Assembly (NCBI RefSeq): GCF_002803065.1
Contig: NZ_NNBL01000008.1
Span: 62,001-126,000, forward strand
Source: Streptomyces sp. CB01635
GTDB lineage: Bacteria; Actinomycetota; Actinomycetes; Streptomycetales; Streptomycetaceae
DNA: 64,000 nt
Reading direction: 5' to 3'
How positions within the stretch are numbered: position 1 is the stretch's first letter; each line of letters starts with the position of its first letter. The position numbers and the translations under genes are program-made. Below the pieces are notes generated by a model that made no database searches, was not told where the DNA came from, and worked only from the letters and a program-made list of their open reading frames with translations. Shown one piece after another: positions 34,875-43,897 of the stretch.

Positions 34875-36682
34875 CAGCCGCGCAGCTCCTGCCCCTGATC
34901 GTGGCCACCCCGCTCCTCGGCGCGGCACTTCTGGTCGCGGCGGGCCGACGGCTGCCCAGGTTCGCCGCCGAGGTTCTGGGCTTCGTCTTCTCCACGGGTG
35001 CCGCCGTGTGGGCCGTCACCCTCCTCGTACTGTCGCCGTCGGCGGGCTCACGTGCCGTCGAGTGGATGGGCGGATGGCGGCCCCGCGACGGCGTGAGCGT
35101 GGGGATCGTGCTCGTCGGCGACCGGGTCGGCGTCGGACTCGCCGCTCTCACCTCCGTCCTGGTAGTTGCCGCACTCGCCTACTCCTGGCGGTACTTCGAC
35201 GAACCACCGCACCAGCACGCGGGCTCGTTCCCCGCCCTCATCCTGCTGTTCCAGGCCGGCATGTGCGGCTTCACCCTCACCGGTGACCTCTTCAATGCGT
35301 TCGTCTTCTTCGAACTCATGGGCGTCGTCGCCTACGCCCTCACCGGCTACCGGGTGGAGGAAGCCCGGGCGGTTCAGGGCGCGTTGACGTTCGGCATCAT
35401 CAATTCACTGGGCGGCTACACCACACTGTTCGGCATCGTCCTGCTCTACGCACGCACCGGTGAGCTCGGCCTCGCGCAGATCGGCGGACGTCTCGACACG
35501 CACCCGCACGACGGACGCCCTGACGTGCTGGTCCTGGCCGCCTTCGTCCTGGTCCTCACCGGTCTCCTCGTCAAGGCGGCGGCCGTCCCGTTCCACTTCT
35601 GGCTTCCCGACGCGCATGCCGTCGCCCCGACGCCCGTCTGCATCCTGCTGTCGGGAGTCATGGTAGAGCTCGGCGTCTACGGCACGGCACGTGTCTACTG
35701 GACCGCGTTCGCCGGCCCCGGCGGCATCCCGGGGCCCGACGTGCACCGCGCCCTGCTCACCCTCGGCGTGCTCACCGCCCTCGTGGGTGCCGTGATGTGC
35801 TGGCAGCAACGCCACCTGAAGCGGCTGCTCGCGTTCTCCAGCGTCTCCCACACGGGCCTCTTCCTCATCGGCGTCTCGGTCCTCAGCCCGGAAGGCCTCG
35901 GCGGCACCGTCCTCTACGTCCTCGCCCACGCAGGAGCGAAAGCCGCGCTCTTCGCCTGCGCGGGCATCCTCCTGGACCGATTCAGCAGCGTCGACGAACA
36001 CGAACTCCACGGCCGGGCACGTCAACTCCCCCTGGTCGGCGCGCTTTTCGCGGCGGGCGGGCTGGCTCTCGCCGGGCTGCCGCCCTTCGGTACGGGCCTG
36101 GGCAAAGCCGTGTCCGAGGAGGCCGCAGGGTGGTGGCCGACCGCCGTCTTCGTGGCCGCCTCGGCACTCACAGGAGGAGCCGTCCTACGTGCCTCCGCGC
36201 GGATCTTCCTGGGCTGGGGCCCCCGTCCCTCCGGCAACGTGGAGACCACGACAGGCAAGGACGAGGAGCCGGAGACACGCGGCCCGCTGAGGCGCATCCC
36301 CGACACGATGCTCGCCGTACCCGTAGCGCTCATGGCAGGCGCGCTGGCGGTGGGGGTGGTGCCAGAACTGTGGCCGGCCGTGGGCCAAGCGGCCGACGCA
36401 TTCACCGATCACGCCGGATACACGGCCGCTGTACTCGGGACGGCAAGAACGACACCGCCCCCGGTCTCACCCGCACCCCACTGGACGGGAGTCGGGGTCA
36501 CCCTGGGCCTTCTCTCCTCGGCCCTGGCGCTCGCCCTCGCCTGGACAGCGGTGCGCCGGCCCGCCACGGACGAACCGGCGCGCTGGGCCGCGCCCCTCCA
36601 CCGTCTCCAGTCGGGCCACCTCGGCGACTACGTCGCGTTCACACTGGCGGGCATCGCGCTGCTGACGGCGCTCCTCTGGTAG
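34871..36682 (+). CDS. mnhD: MnhD (NuoN/NuoL-like proton-translocating) subunit
   Basis: A 603-residue membrane protein of about 14 helices, starting at GTG 34871 inside the mnhC stop. The Proton_antipo_M core shows AGMCGFTLTGDLFNAFVFFE, the lysine-containing KAAAVPFHFWLPDAHAVAPT and WQQRHLKRLLAFSSVSHTGL, the ion-pair and lateral-channel marks of the complex I antiporter subunits. The C-terminus reads RLQSGHLGDYVAFTLAG. This is the only large antiporter-type subunit in the operon; the NuoL-like half of MrpA is not encoded. Mrp complexes exchange Na+ for H+ and give salt and alkali tolerance. Two fragments of related genes lie at 26745-26895 and 37448-37560. Confidence 0.92.
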   Translation: MTAAQLLPLIVATPLLGAALLVAAGRRLPRFAAEVLGFVFSTGAAVWAVTLLVLSPSAGSRAVEWMGGWRPRDGVSVGIVLVGDRVGVGLAALTSVLVVAALAYSWRYFDEPPHQHAGSFPALILLFQAGMCGFTLTGDLFNAFVFFELMGVVAYALTGYRVEEARAVQGALTFGIINSLGGYTTLFGIVLLYARTGELGLAQIGGRLDTHPHDGRPDVLVLAAFVLVLTGLLVKAAAVPFHFWLPDAHAVAPTPVCILLSGVMVELGVYGTARVYWTAFAGPGGIPGPDVHRALLTLGVLTALVGAVMCWQQRHLKRLLAFSSVSHTGLFLIGVSVLSPEGLGGTVLYVLAHAGAKAALFACAGILLDRFSSVDEHELHGRARQLPLVGALFAAGGLALAGLPPFGTGLGKAVSEEAAGWWPTAVFVAASALTGGAVLRASARIFLGWGPRPSGNVETTTGKDEEPETRGPLRRIPDTMLAVPVALMAGALAVGVVPELWPAVGQAADAFTDHAGYTAAVLGTARTTPPPVSPAPHWTGVGVTLGLLSSALALALAWTAVRRPATDEPARWAAPLHRLQSGHLGDYVAFTLAGIALLTALLW

Positions 36683-36823
36683 ATATACGGGCTTGGCCCT
36701 GCCAACCGCTCAACCGGCGGACGGGGTGGAGATCTACGCCCTGCTCGGTGACCTGACGGCACGACTGGCCCAGCCCCCTGTCGCAGGGGCACCGCACACA
36801 ATTCCGGCAGGACTGCGCATGCG

Positions 36824-37320
36824 TCACCACGACGTGCGTTCCATCCGGGCGAGGACGCTCGCGCCCAGCCCGGCAGGGAGGTCCGCAGGACCGTCGTAGG
36901 CTCCCGCAGCGCCCGCCGCTTCGAGGTCGGTACGCGGGATGCGGCCGCACGGCACGGCGACGGCACGGCCCTTGCCCTGGCGTCCGCCTTCATGTCCCAG
37001 GCCGTGTCCCCCACGGACACCGCGTCACAAGCATCGGTCTCCGCCGGCTCCAGCGCCCGGTGAACCGGATCGGGGGCGAGCTTGTCCTGAGCCACGTCGT
37101 CCGCGCTCGCCACCCCCCTAATCAAGTCGTCCGGGCCGATGGCACAGCGCAGCCCGTTCAGCTCGGTCCCCCGGCCGACGTGGCAAGGATGATGCGCCAA
37201 CCCCGGCCGGCCAGCTCCCTCAACAGATCCTGGGCTTCTTCCAACAGCGGCGAGTACGTTCCGTACAACGCGGTGTGCAGCAGGGCTTCTTCGGCTTCCA
37301 CCGCACCGAAGTACTACCCC
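36824..37320 (-). pseudogene. HAD-superfamily hydrolase (copy B), frameshifted
   Basis: Read leftward it gives TALYGTYSPLLEEAQDLLRE, GRGWRIILATSAGG, then in the next frame ELNGLRCAIGPDDLIRGVAS, KLAPDPVHRALEPAE and VSVGDTAWDMKADARA (motif III lysine and the acidic motif IV). A last shift leads to AYDGPADLPAGLGASVLARM and the TGA at 36824-36826. The N-terminal nucleophile motif is absent. It shares blocks with copy A at 28632. Confidence 0.7.
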
Positions 37321-37447
37321 CCGCTCGGGAGCAGCTGAGACTGCTGCACAGCAGCGCTGCTCAGTCTCTGCAGACGAAGCCGACGACGTTCCCTCACATG
37401 TGAGCACGTCCAGCACGTCCCTTCGAATGACGAACTGCACGGGAGGA

Positions 37448-37560
37448 GGTGAACTCCCGTTCGTCGGCGTCCTGTTCACGCTCGCCGGGCTGACTCTCAC
37501 CGGTCTGCCGCCCTTCGGTGCCGCACCGGGGAAGGCAGTCGTCAAGGAAAGCGCAGGCAC
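37448..37560 (+). pseudogene. mnhD-like fragment
   Basis: ELPFVGVLFTLAGLTLTGLP and PFGAAPGKAVVKESAGT correspond to QLPLVGALFAAGGLALAGLP and PFGTGLGKAVSEEAAG of the intact MnhD. Only about 38 residues remain. The difference from the local gene shows that it derives from another Mnh copy. Confidence 0.6.
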
Positions 37561-37691
37561 CTGTTTCCGCAAGAACCTCTCCCGCCTGGGTACAGACGCG
37601 GAATCACATTGCACGAGACATGACCATCAGTGAAGAGAATCAACTTTCGCAACAGACCCGAGTGCGCCGGCGCCGGGCCCACATGTCTTCC

Positions 37692-38417
37692 TCAACGTGC
37701 GGGACGGCGCGCAGCCAGAAGATCGGGGCTGGGGGCGTGCACGACTTGCAGGCCCTGTGCCTCGAGTTCTGCGCCGATCTGAGAAGCGCTGGCCGGCCAC
37801 AGTTCGAATGTCTCCCGCTGCTGGCGCAATACCCGTCCGTCTCGTTCGACGTGATAGGTGAAGACCATCCGCACGATCCCCCCTTCGGATTCTCGGGTGA
37901 TGTCCGCGCCATAGAGGTCCGGGCCCACCCGGACCGGCCCGAGTCGTCCCACCTTCTCGCGCCCGGTCGGCAGTTCGGTGGGCGGAGGGTCGAAGAGCAG
38001 TAGCCCGCCGGGCAGGAGCGCGCGGCTGACGGCCTCCCAGGTGGAGCGTCGGGTGGCGGGGTCGAGGCAGGCGATGATGTTGGAGGCGATGGCCAGGTCT
38101 GCTACCTCCTCGAGTCCGGCTCTCTCGATGGGCTCCGGGTGAAGGGTGACGCGGGCACGCTGGTCAGCGCCCAGACCAGCCAGTCGGGACAGCAGGGCCG
38201 CGCGCATCGGGGCCGCCGGCTCGACAGCGTGGATGGGCGCGGCGGAGGCGGTCAGCAGGGTCTCGGTGACGATCCCGGTACCCGCTCCGACATCAAGGAT
38301 CCCGTGCCGGGCGTGGCGGGCCGCCTCGGCGAAGCGCCGTTTTGCCAAACGGCGATCGGTTTCGGCCTGGAGCAGATCGTAGAACTCGACAGAGACCGTG
38401 TAATCGGCGCCGGACAT
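37692..38417 (-). CDS. Class I SAM-dependent methyltransferase
   Basis: A 241-residue protein from ATG 38417; GTG 38426 is an alternative. Motif I is GILDVGAGTGIVTETLL, motif II includes IHAVEPAAPMRAALL, and the later LLPGGLLLFDPPP is motif IV/post-IV. The beta-rich C-terminus (RMVFTYHVERDGRVLRQQRE) resembles the small-molecule methyltransferases. The start follows the stop of the HAD-like gene by one base, so the two are probably co-translated. Substrate unknown. Confidence 0.9.
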   Translation of the reverse strand: MSGADYTVSVEFYDLLQAETDRRLAKRRFAEAARHARHGILDVGAGTGIVTETLLTASAAPIHAVEPAAPMRAALLSRLAGLGADQRARVTLHPEPIERAGLEEVADLAIASNIIACLDPATRRSTWEAVSRALLPGGLLLFDPPPTELPTGREKVGRLGPVRVGPDLYGADITRESEGGIVRMVFTYHVERDGRVLRQQRETFELWPASASQIGAELEAQGLQVVHAPSPDLLAARRPAR

Positions 38418-38418
38418 C

Positions 38419-39123
38419 TCACTCACGGCACTGCGGCCAAACGGATTCGGGCGCGTAGCGGGCAGGGGCCGCGAGCGCGCCGCCGTTGAGACAGGCGAGG
38501 AATTCGGCAACACCGACGTGGCCTTCCAGGCGCCGGCCGCGCACAGGGCCCGCTCCTCGAGTCCGCGGGACGGCACGGCGGCAAACGGCGCCTTGGCCCG
38601 GGCCGCAGCCTGCACGTCCTGTGGGGCTGTCGTCGGCGAACAGCGCTCGGGCCGGCCCCACGCCCGCCTTCTTCAGAGCAACAGGCCTGCGTTCGGGGGC
38701 GGGCTTGCCAGTGTTCTCACCCTCCGCGCTGGTATCGGCGTCGAGCACGTCATCCGCATCCATGACACCGCACATCACCGCAAGGTCCCTCGCCGAGGCA
38801 GAGAAGGCGAGGGCGAACGTCCAGGCGCGCCTCTTCAGCGTCCGCGGCAGCCCGGACGCGCTGCCAAGGGGCCGCATGCGGGGCCAGAGCCGGGCGAACA
38901 ACGTCTGATTCGCCGTTCTGACCGCCCCGGCCCCGCCACGGTCCGCACTATTGGCGGGCACGTTGTCCAGCAACTGGTCACCGCACCTGCCGCTCACTCC
39001 GTGGTTGCGCGCCATCGCCCGACTGCGGCCGAACTGGGCAAGCGCCTCGGTCCCGGCGACCGGGTGCCAGTAGCTCATGACGAGCGGAGGCCCATCGGCA
39101 TGGAGCAGCGTCACGACCGTCAT
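38419..39123 (-). CDS. Degenerate HAD-like protein lacking the nucleophile motif
   Basis: A 234-residue frame from ATG 39123, eight bases behind GGGAGG. Its middle (ASGLPRTLKRRAWTFALAFS, ASARDLAVMCGVMDADDVLD, KPAPERRPVALKKAGVGPAR) is a HAD phosphatase body. Where the DxDGT motif should stand it reads LLHADGPPLVMS, so the first Asp is His. Motif IV (FADDSPTG) keeps two aspartates. The C-terminal 50 residues look out of frame. It may be a decaying enzyme or a non-catalytic relative. It is directly upstream of the methyltransferase gene. Confidence 0.5.
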   Translation of the reverse strand: MTVVTLLHADGPPLVMSYWHPVAGTEALAQFGRSRAMARNHGVSGRCGDQLLDNVPANSADRGGAGAVRTANQTLFARLWPRMRPLGSASGLPRTLKRRAWTFALAFSASARDLAVMCGVMDADDVLDADTSAEGENTGKPAPERRPVALKKAGVGPARALFADDSPTGRAGCGPGQGAVCRRAVPRTRGAGPVRGRRLEGHVGVAEFLACLNGGALAAPARYAPESVWPQCRE

Positions 39124-39238
39124 CAGCTGCCTCCCTCGCTCGAGCCTCGTCTGCCTGTTCTCGACCCTACGATCAGCCCACCCCGACGGCGCGGTCCCAC
39201 GGCCGTTTGTCGGCGTTGATCAGGGAAACCCGCACCGT

Positions 39239-39454
39239 ATGACACATCACGCAGGCGCTTGCCGCACGGTGGTGACCACCGGCACCAGCAGTGGCATTGG
39301 GCGGGCGCGCGCTGCTGCGTTCGCCGCCGGTAGCAACCGGCTCGCGCTGATCGCCCGCGGCCGGATTGGCCTGGACGGAGCGGTGCGCGAGGCCGCGAGC
39401 CGGCGCCGCGAAAGTGATCCTCATGGAAACTCGAACACAACCTTGGCCCGGTAG
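39239..39454 (+). pseudogene. Short-chain dehydrogenase, N-terminal fragment
   Basis: ACRTVVTTGTSSGIGRARAA holds the TGxxxGIG nucleotide site, followed by AFAAGSNRLALIARGRIGLD. Homology stops after about 55 residues (EAASRRRESD), then 12 unrelated codons to the stop. It cannot form a Rossmann enzyme. Confidence 0.65.
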
Positions 39455-39465
39455 GAGCCGTGATC

Positions 39466-39726
39466 ATGGGAACTGTGCCTGTACCAACCGACCCCGACGT
39501 CGCCCCCGTGCCGCCGCCCGAACCCCGGCCACGCCCAGAGCCCCCAGACCCCGGTGAACCACCCGATGGGCCGAAACCCGTCGAGCCGCCAGGCCCACCG
39601 GATCCCCCGACGCCGCCCGGCTCACCCGTCCCGCCACCTGAGCCGCCCGCGCCCCCCAGCCCGGATGAGCCCGACCCTCCGGAGCCGAAGCCAGGCCGGC
39701 CTCACCCAATGGAGCCGCCGGACTGA
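39466..39726 (+). CDS. Proline-rich small protein
   Basis: An 86-residue protein with a good ribosome site (TAGGAG, eight bases before ATG 39466). After MGTVPVPTDPDVAPVPPPEP it is almost only Pro, Glu, Asp, Gly and Lys in PxP/PEPP repeats. Such chains are extended and may act as spacers or wall-associated polymers, but no signal peptide is present. GC-driven chance coding is possible; the ribosome site and the lack of hydrophobic runs favour a gene. Confidence 0.5.
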   Translation: MGTVPVPTDPDVAPVPPPEPRPRPEPPDPGEPPDGPKPVEPPGPPDPPTPPGSPVPPPEPPAPPSPDEPDPPEPKPGRPHPMEPPD

Positions 39727-39920
39727 CGGACCCAGCGGGTGACGGCATTGGGCACCCCGCTGCCGACCGACCGGCACCTCCACCGAACGTGCCCACCCGC
39801 ACGCGGCGGCCGGTCCACGGAGTTCCTTGCCCGACCGGCGAAGTTCCCGTGCCCGTCCCAGGCTCGCCACGATTCGTCGCATGCTGGACTGAGGCACCCT
39901 TCGTGGCGTGCAGCGGTCGG

Positions 39921-40457
39921 CTACTCGCCAGTGACGCCATCGATGGCCTCGCGGAGGAGATCCGCATGGCCGACGTGGCGGGCGTACTCCTCGATCACGT
40001 GCTCAAGGACGAACCGCACATCGGTGTCTCCGAATTCCGGGTTCGGCACGATGCACGCGATGTCGGCGGTCACCTTCGCGAATACCTGCCGCGACTCCTC
40101 GCAGGCCTTCAGGTAGTCCTCGTAGACGTCCCTGGCCGGCGTAGCGTCCGACTCGTCGAACCACTCGCCACCGTCAGCGGTGACGTAGGTCCGATAGGGA
40201 AAGAAGCGAGGCGTCGTGCCGGCCAACGTCCGCTGGAACCAGGCACGCTCAACCCCCTGCAGATGGCGCATGAGCCCCAGCAGGGTCAACGCCGACGACC
40301 GCACAGGACGTAGCCGCAGTTGTGCATCCGAGAGGCCCTCGCACTTCCACAAGAAGGTCGCTCGATGGTGATCGAGATTCGAGGCGATCACCTCCAGCCA
40401 CGGGCCCGCTACTGCGCGCTCGGGCCGGAGGATCTTCTGGACCACGATGTCGCTCAC
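39921..40457 (-). CDS. DinB/DUF664 family protein
   Basis: A 178-residue protein from GTG 40457, eight bases behind AAGGAG. Marks of the DUF664 group are SNLDHHRATFLWKCEGLSDA, RLRPVRSSALTLLGLMRHLQ with the first metal histidine, and the C-terminal RFVLEHVIEEYARHVGHADL with the second and third. The metal site (three His) lies in a four-helix bundle; relatives include mycothiol- and bacillithiol-dependent enzymes. Convergent with the proline-rich gene. It is not one of the VOC-linked DinB copies. Confidence 0.9.
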   Translation of the reverse strand: MSDIVVQKILRPERAVAGPWLEVIASNLDHHRATFLWKCEGLSDAQLRLRPVRSSALTLLGLMRHLQGVERAWFQRTLAGTTPRFFPYRTYVTADGGEWFDESDATPARDVYEDYLKACEESRQVFAKVTADIACIVPNPEFGDTDVRFVLEHVIEEYARHVGHADLLREAIDGVTGE

Positions 40458-40799
40458 GCTGGAGTCTCCTTGCCGGTCATCAAGCTTGGTCGAGTCCGTA
40501 CGTGCCCACGATCCGAGGACTGGGTGGCGCCTCTCCTGGCACCTCACGAGCACGTCCGCCCAGGAAGACCTCTCTTCGTATCGGAACTCATCGCTCGATG
40601 CTGCCTCGGGAGTGGCCATCAACGGCTGCGAACGGCCAGCTATCGCTGCGAGTCACAGGCGGCCTGAACGCAACCCGGCGACCTATGCGGTCACAGCACC
40701 AGCTGCGCACTGACGGAACTGCCGTCCCCCACTGCGTGTCACAGGCAGTGAAGTCAACGGCCACGGAATCGGTCTGTGCGCATCGGATGGGGCCTCGGG
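40458..40799. other. Gene-free stretch
   Basis: No gene is recognised between the DinB start and the phosphatase stop. It should contain the DinB promoter and the phosphatase terminator. Confidence 0.4.
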
Positions 40800-42890
40800 T
40801 CAGGTGGGGTCGGGTGGGCAGACCACGGATGTGGCTTGCGCGATGAGGAGGGCAACGTCGTCGTGGTCGTCCGGGTCGCGCAGGGCGTCAAGGAGCCACC
40901 GGCAGGTTTCGTCGAGTGGTCTGCGGGGTTCGTCCAGAGTGTGCAGGAGAGCGTTCAGGCGCTCGTCGATGGGTTGGTGGCGGGTTTCGACGAGGCCGTC
41001 GGTGTAGAGGACGAGCCGGTCGCCGAGGTTCAGGTCGAACGCGGTGGTGTGGAAGGGGACACCGCCGACACCGAGGGGTGCCCCAGGGGGCAGCTCGAGG
41101 AGTTGAGGGTGCCGTCCGGGTGAGGCGAGGACGGGCGGGAGGTGTCCGGCGTTCGCGATGTGACACCGGTGGGTGTGCGGGTCGTAGGTGGCGTAGAGGC
41201 AGGTGGCGATGTAGTGCTCGACCCCGCAGGTGATCTTGTCGAGGTGCCGCAGGACCTCGGTGGGAGCCAGGTCGAGGTCGGCGAACGCAGATGTGGCGGT
41301 GCGTAGGCGGCCCATGGTGGCGGCGGCGTCGATGCCGTTGCCCATGACGTCACCGATCACCAGAGCGGTCTTGTCGCCCGCGAGGGGGATGACGTCGTAC
41401 CAGTCGCCTCCGACCTCGCTGTATGCCTGTGCGGGTTGGTAGAGGGAGGCGACGTTCAGGCCGGTGGGCTGTGGGAGTTCGCCGGGCAGGAGGCTTCGCT
41501 GGAGGGTTTCGGCGGTGTTGCGGACGCTCTGGTACAAGCGGGCGTTGTCGATGGCGACGCCGGCGCGGGCGGCCAGCTCTATGGCAAGCAGGACGTCGTC
41601 TTCGTCGAAAGGGAGCTGGTTGCGGGCCCTCATCAGGGCAAATGCGCCGAGGACCTCGTTGCGGGCGATCAGCGGGACCGCGAGGTAGGAGTGCATGCCG
41701 GCTTGGGCGAGGATTGCCGCGTTGTCGGTGCCGAGGGCGATGCGCTCCAGGTCCTTCTGTCCGGCGTGGGTGACGACGACGGGCTGTCCGGTGTGAACGC
41801 ATTGGGTGATCAGCCGCTCCGCGCCGTACGGGGCGCGGTCGACGGTCTGCAGGGCACCCGCGGCTGGAGTGGCATAAGCCGAGGCCACGGCAAGCGAGTG
41901 AAACAGCTCCGGGCCCTCGGAGGGAGAGGAGCGGCGCAGGTCCAGAGCGGCGTCAAGGACATCGACCGACGCCACGTCGGCCAGGTCCGGCACCGCTACC
42001 CCCACCAGTTCCTGGGCGATGTGTTCACTCTCCAGGGTCGTGCCTACACGGGCGGACGCGTCGGCGATCATGGTCAGGCGGCGCCGGGCCCGGTCCGCCT
42101 CGGCGGCTGCCTGGTGGCGTTCGCTGACGTCGATGACCGAGTTCGCCACACCGATCACCCGCCCGCTGGCGTCTTCGAGCCGGTAGTGCGACACCGACCA
42201 AGCGTGATCATGGTCCGGATCGGCGCGGGTGCGGCCGACGGTGTGCTGGTCGATCAGGGGAGCGCCGGTGAGCAGCGCCCGGCGCATCGCGGACTCGAGC
42301 GAGTCGACGTCGAGGGACGTGAGGATGTCATGCGGGCGCCGGCCGAAGTGATCGGCCGCCGGTAGGCCATTGATGCGCTCCAGCTCCGGGTTGACCAGCA
42401 CATAGCGCAGGTCCGTGTCCAGCAGGGCGATGCCGATGGGAGCCTGCGAGATCAGGCGCTGCGACAGGGCCAGGTCCGTCTCCATCCGCTGCAAGGTGCT
42501 CTGATCGGCAGCGATGCCCAAGGCGTAGATGTCGCCGAGGTCGTCCACCAGGCGCATGTTGCGGAACTCCACCAGGCGCGTACTGCCGTCCTTGTACCGG
42601 ATCGGGAACGCGCCGGCCCAGCTCTCGCCGGTCCCCATCACCTCGGCGAACAGCCTGACCACCAGGTCCCGCTGCTCCTCGTGGACCAGCAGCCTCGCCG
42701 CGTACTGGCCCAGAGCCTCCTCAGCCGTGTACCCGAACACCTCATCGGCCTGCGGGCTCCAGAAGACGATCCGCCCACTGGCGTCCAGAACGACCGCAGC
42801 CACGCTGAGCAGATCGAGCAACCCTCCCGGCGGCGTCGGCCCCGCCCCGCCGTCCCCCTCCCGCTCCGGGCGTGGCTCATGGACATCCAT
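40800..42890 (-). CDS. PAS-PAS-GAF-SpoIIE (PP2C) serine/threonine phosphatase
   Basis: A 696-residue protein starting at ATG 42890, behind GGGAGCTCTCCAGG. Domain order: a first PAS (about 25-130, SVAAVVLDASGRIVFWSPQA), a second PAS (about 150-265, LISQAPIGIALLDTDLRYVL), a GAF (about 280-445, AILAQAGMHSYLAVPLIARN) and a SpoIIE-type PP2C domain (about 465-690). Metal ligands are in YSEVGGDWYDVIPL, VIGDVMGNGIDAA and DHDDVALL; NAGHLPPVL and LVLYTDGLVE complete the signature. Such proteins dephosphorylate anti-anti-sigma factors in response to signals felt by PAS/GAF, releasing stress sigma factors in Streptomyces. No HATPase or STAS domain is attached, and no partner is nearby. Confidence 0.95.
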   Translation of the reverse strand: MDVHEPRPEREGDGGAGPTPPGGLLDLLSVAAVVLDASGRIVFWSPQADEVFGYTAEEALGQYAARLLVHEEQRDLVVRLFAEVMGTGESWAGAFPIRYKDGSTRLVEFRNMRLVDDLGDIYALGIAADQSTLQRMETDLALSQRLISQAPIGIALLDTDLRYVLVNPELERINGLPAADHFGRRPHDILTSLDVDSLESAMRRALLTGAPLIDQHTVGRTRADPDHDHAWSVSHYRLEDASGRVIGVANSVIDVSERHQAAAEADRARRRLTMIADASARVGTTLESEHIAQELVGVAVPDLADVASVDVLDAALDLRRSSPSEGPELFHSLAVASAYATPAAGALQTVDRAPYGAERLITQCVHTGQPVVVTHAGQKDLERIALGTDNAAILAQAGMHSYLAVPLIARNEVLGAFALMRARNQLPFDEDDVLLAIELAARAGVAIDNARLYQSVRNTAETLQRSLLPGELPQPTGLNVASLYQPAQAYSEVGGDWYDVIPLAGDKTALVIGDVMGNGIDAAATMGRLRTATSAFADLDLAPTEVLRHLDKITCGVEHYIATCLYATYDPHTHRCHIANAGHLPPVLASPGRHPQLLELPPGAPLGVGGVPFHTTAFDLNLGDRLVLYTDGLVETRHQPIDERLNALLHTLDEPRRPLDETCRWLLDALRDPDDHDDVALLIAQATSVVCPPDPT

Positions 42891-43304
42891 CCTGGAGAGC
42901 TCCCTCCTCAGCGCAAGCCCACTCAGGACGCGTGCTGGTTGAGGCCTTCCCTTCCATGCTGCTCCCGCAACCCCGTGTCCACGATCCGACAGCATCGCGC
43001 GGCACCGCGACACCCATACGTCTCCAAGCGCCGCGATCAGGGGCGCGTGGCCAAAGGGGCGCTCGGACGGCCACCGTGAGGAGGCCGCGGCCGGGAAGGG
43101 GGGTGGCCGCAACCAGGGACGGAGCCAGTGTCCCAGCGGGTCGTGGTGAGGGTCGCTCCGGTGCGGGCGGCGAGGCCCTCCAGAGGAAGGCCGCTCCGGT
43201 GAGGGGATCGGCCTCCGGGATTGGATGGATGGTGCTGATGAGGCGAGCCCGTCATCCTCAAGCTGCGGGAACGTCTGAGCGTTGCCCTGCTGATACGGAT
43301 TGTT
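42891..43304. other. Gene-free stretch upstream of the phosphatase gene
   Basis: The phosphatase frame stays open upstream on the minus strand but the translated sequence is without domain character, so I treat it as leader/promoter DNA. Confidence 0.4.
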
Positions 43305-43595
43305 GTGCAGGGCGCCCCAGGAGGAGGGACTACGGGCGGTTCGAGCGACGCCGGCGGCCGCATCCAGGTCATGCGCCGTAAGGCCCATGACCTGGATCAA
43401 GCAGTTGATCGAGCCACCGACACGGAGCAGCGGGCGCGGCTGAAGGCCAAAGCTCAGCGGCTCAGAGACCAGATCGACCAAGCGGGCATGCAGGCCACCA
43501 ACTCGGTGGCCTGCATGCACAGCCGGTCTGTGGCCCGGCCCTTTTCCGTGAGGGCGCCGGGCCACACGACTGCCCGGGCCAGCCCCGCGCGGTGA
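43305..43595 (+). CDS. Small hydrophilic protein, DUF6381-like
   Basis: The clear part is RIQVMRRKAHDLDQAVDRAT, then EQRARLKAKAQRLRDQIDQA, an all-helical segment typical of small Streptomyces proteins with alternating charged heptads. A start at GTG 43305 gives 96 residues, but AGGAGG lies inside this frame at about 43319, so the real start may be further in. After MQ the frame enters two perfect hairpins, which suggests that the natural C-terminus has been lost or ends there. Function unknown. Confidence 0.5.
   Translation: MQGAPGGGTTGGSSDAGGRIQVMRRKAHDLDQAVDRATDTEQRARLKAKAQRLRDQIDQAGMQATNSVACMHSRSVARPFSVRAPGHTTARASPAR
43486..43518. terminator. Perfect 14-bp hairpin
   Basis: Arms GCATGCAGGCCACC and its exact complement surround the loop AACTC. 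It is at the 3' end of the small hydrophilic gene. Confidence 0.6.
43529..43566. terminator. 11-bp hairpin, probably bidirectional terminator
   Basis: Arms TGTGGCCCGGC (43529-43539) and its complement (43556-43566) enclose a 16-base loop with TTTT. It lies between two converging genes. Confidence 0.6.
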
Positions 43596-43598
43596 GCG

Positions 43599-43793
43599 TC
43601 AGGACTGCACGGCGAGGACCTGCCCGGGCTTCGTCTCGACGATGCGGACCTACGTGGACCCGGCCGCCTCGGGTTCGGTCTGACGCTGCTCGGCGCTGGC
43701 CTTGTAGCTGACCACGGAAGCGCGGGGAACGGGGTCCGCGTCGGTCCAGGTCAGACCGAAGTTCTGCCTCTTGATCGCCGTGTGCCTCATCAT
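43599..43793 (-). pseudogene. Small conserved-looking protein broken by one TAG
   Basis: From ATG 43793 it reads MRHTAIKRQNFGLTWTDADP, VPRASVVSYKASAEQRQTEP and EAAGST, meets TAG at 43650-43652, and continues in the same frame with VRIVETKPGQVLAVQS to the TGA at 43599-43601. One base change from AAG to TAG would explain this. I do not know the family; the 64-residue frame ends in a beta-strand-like tail. Confidence 0.45.
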
Positions 43794-43897
43794 CGCTGCC
43801 GGAGCGGAACCCGCGTGGACAAGCCTCTGGGTGTGTGACCCGCTCGATAGCGCCGTGCGGCCGATGACCTTTCCCAGGCCCCGGTCGGACGGTCGGA

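Noticed and set aside
40800-43565. Extending the PAS-GAF phosphatase to a 921-residue protein
   Set aside because: The region before ATG 42890 has no domain and low-complexity composition, and the ATG has a good ribosome site.
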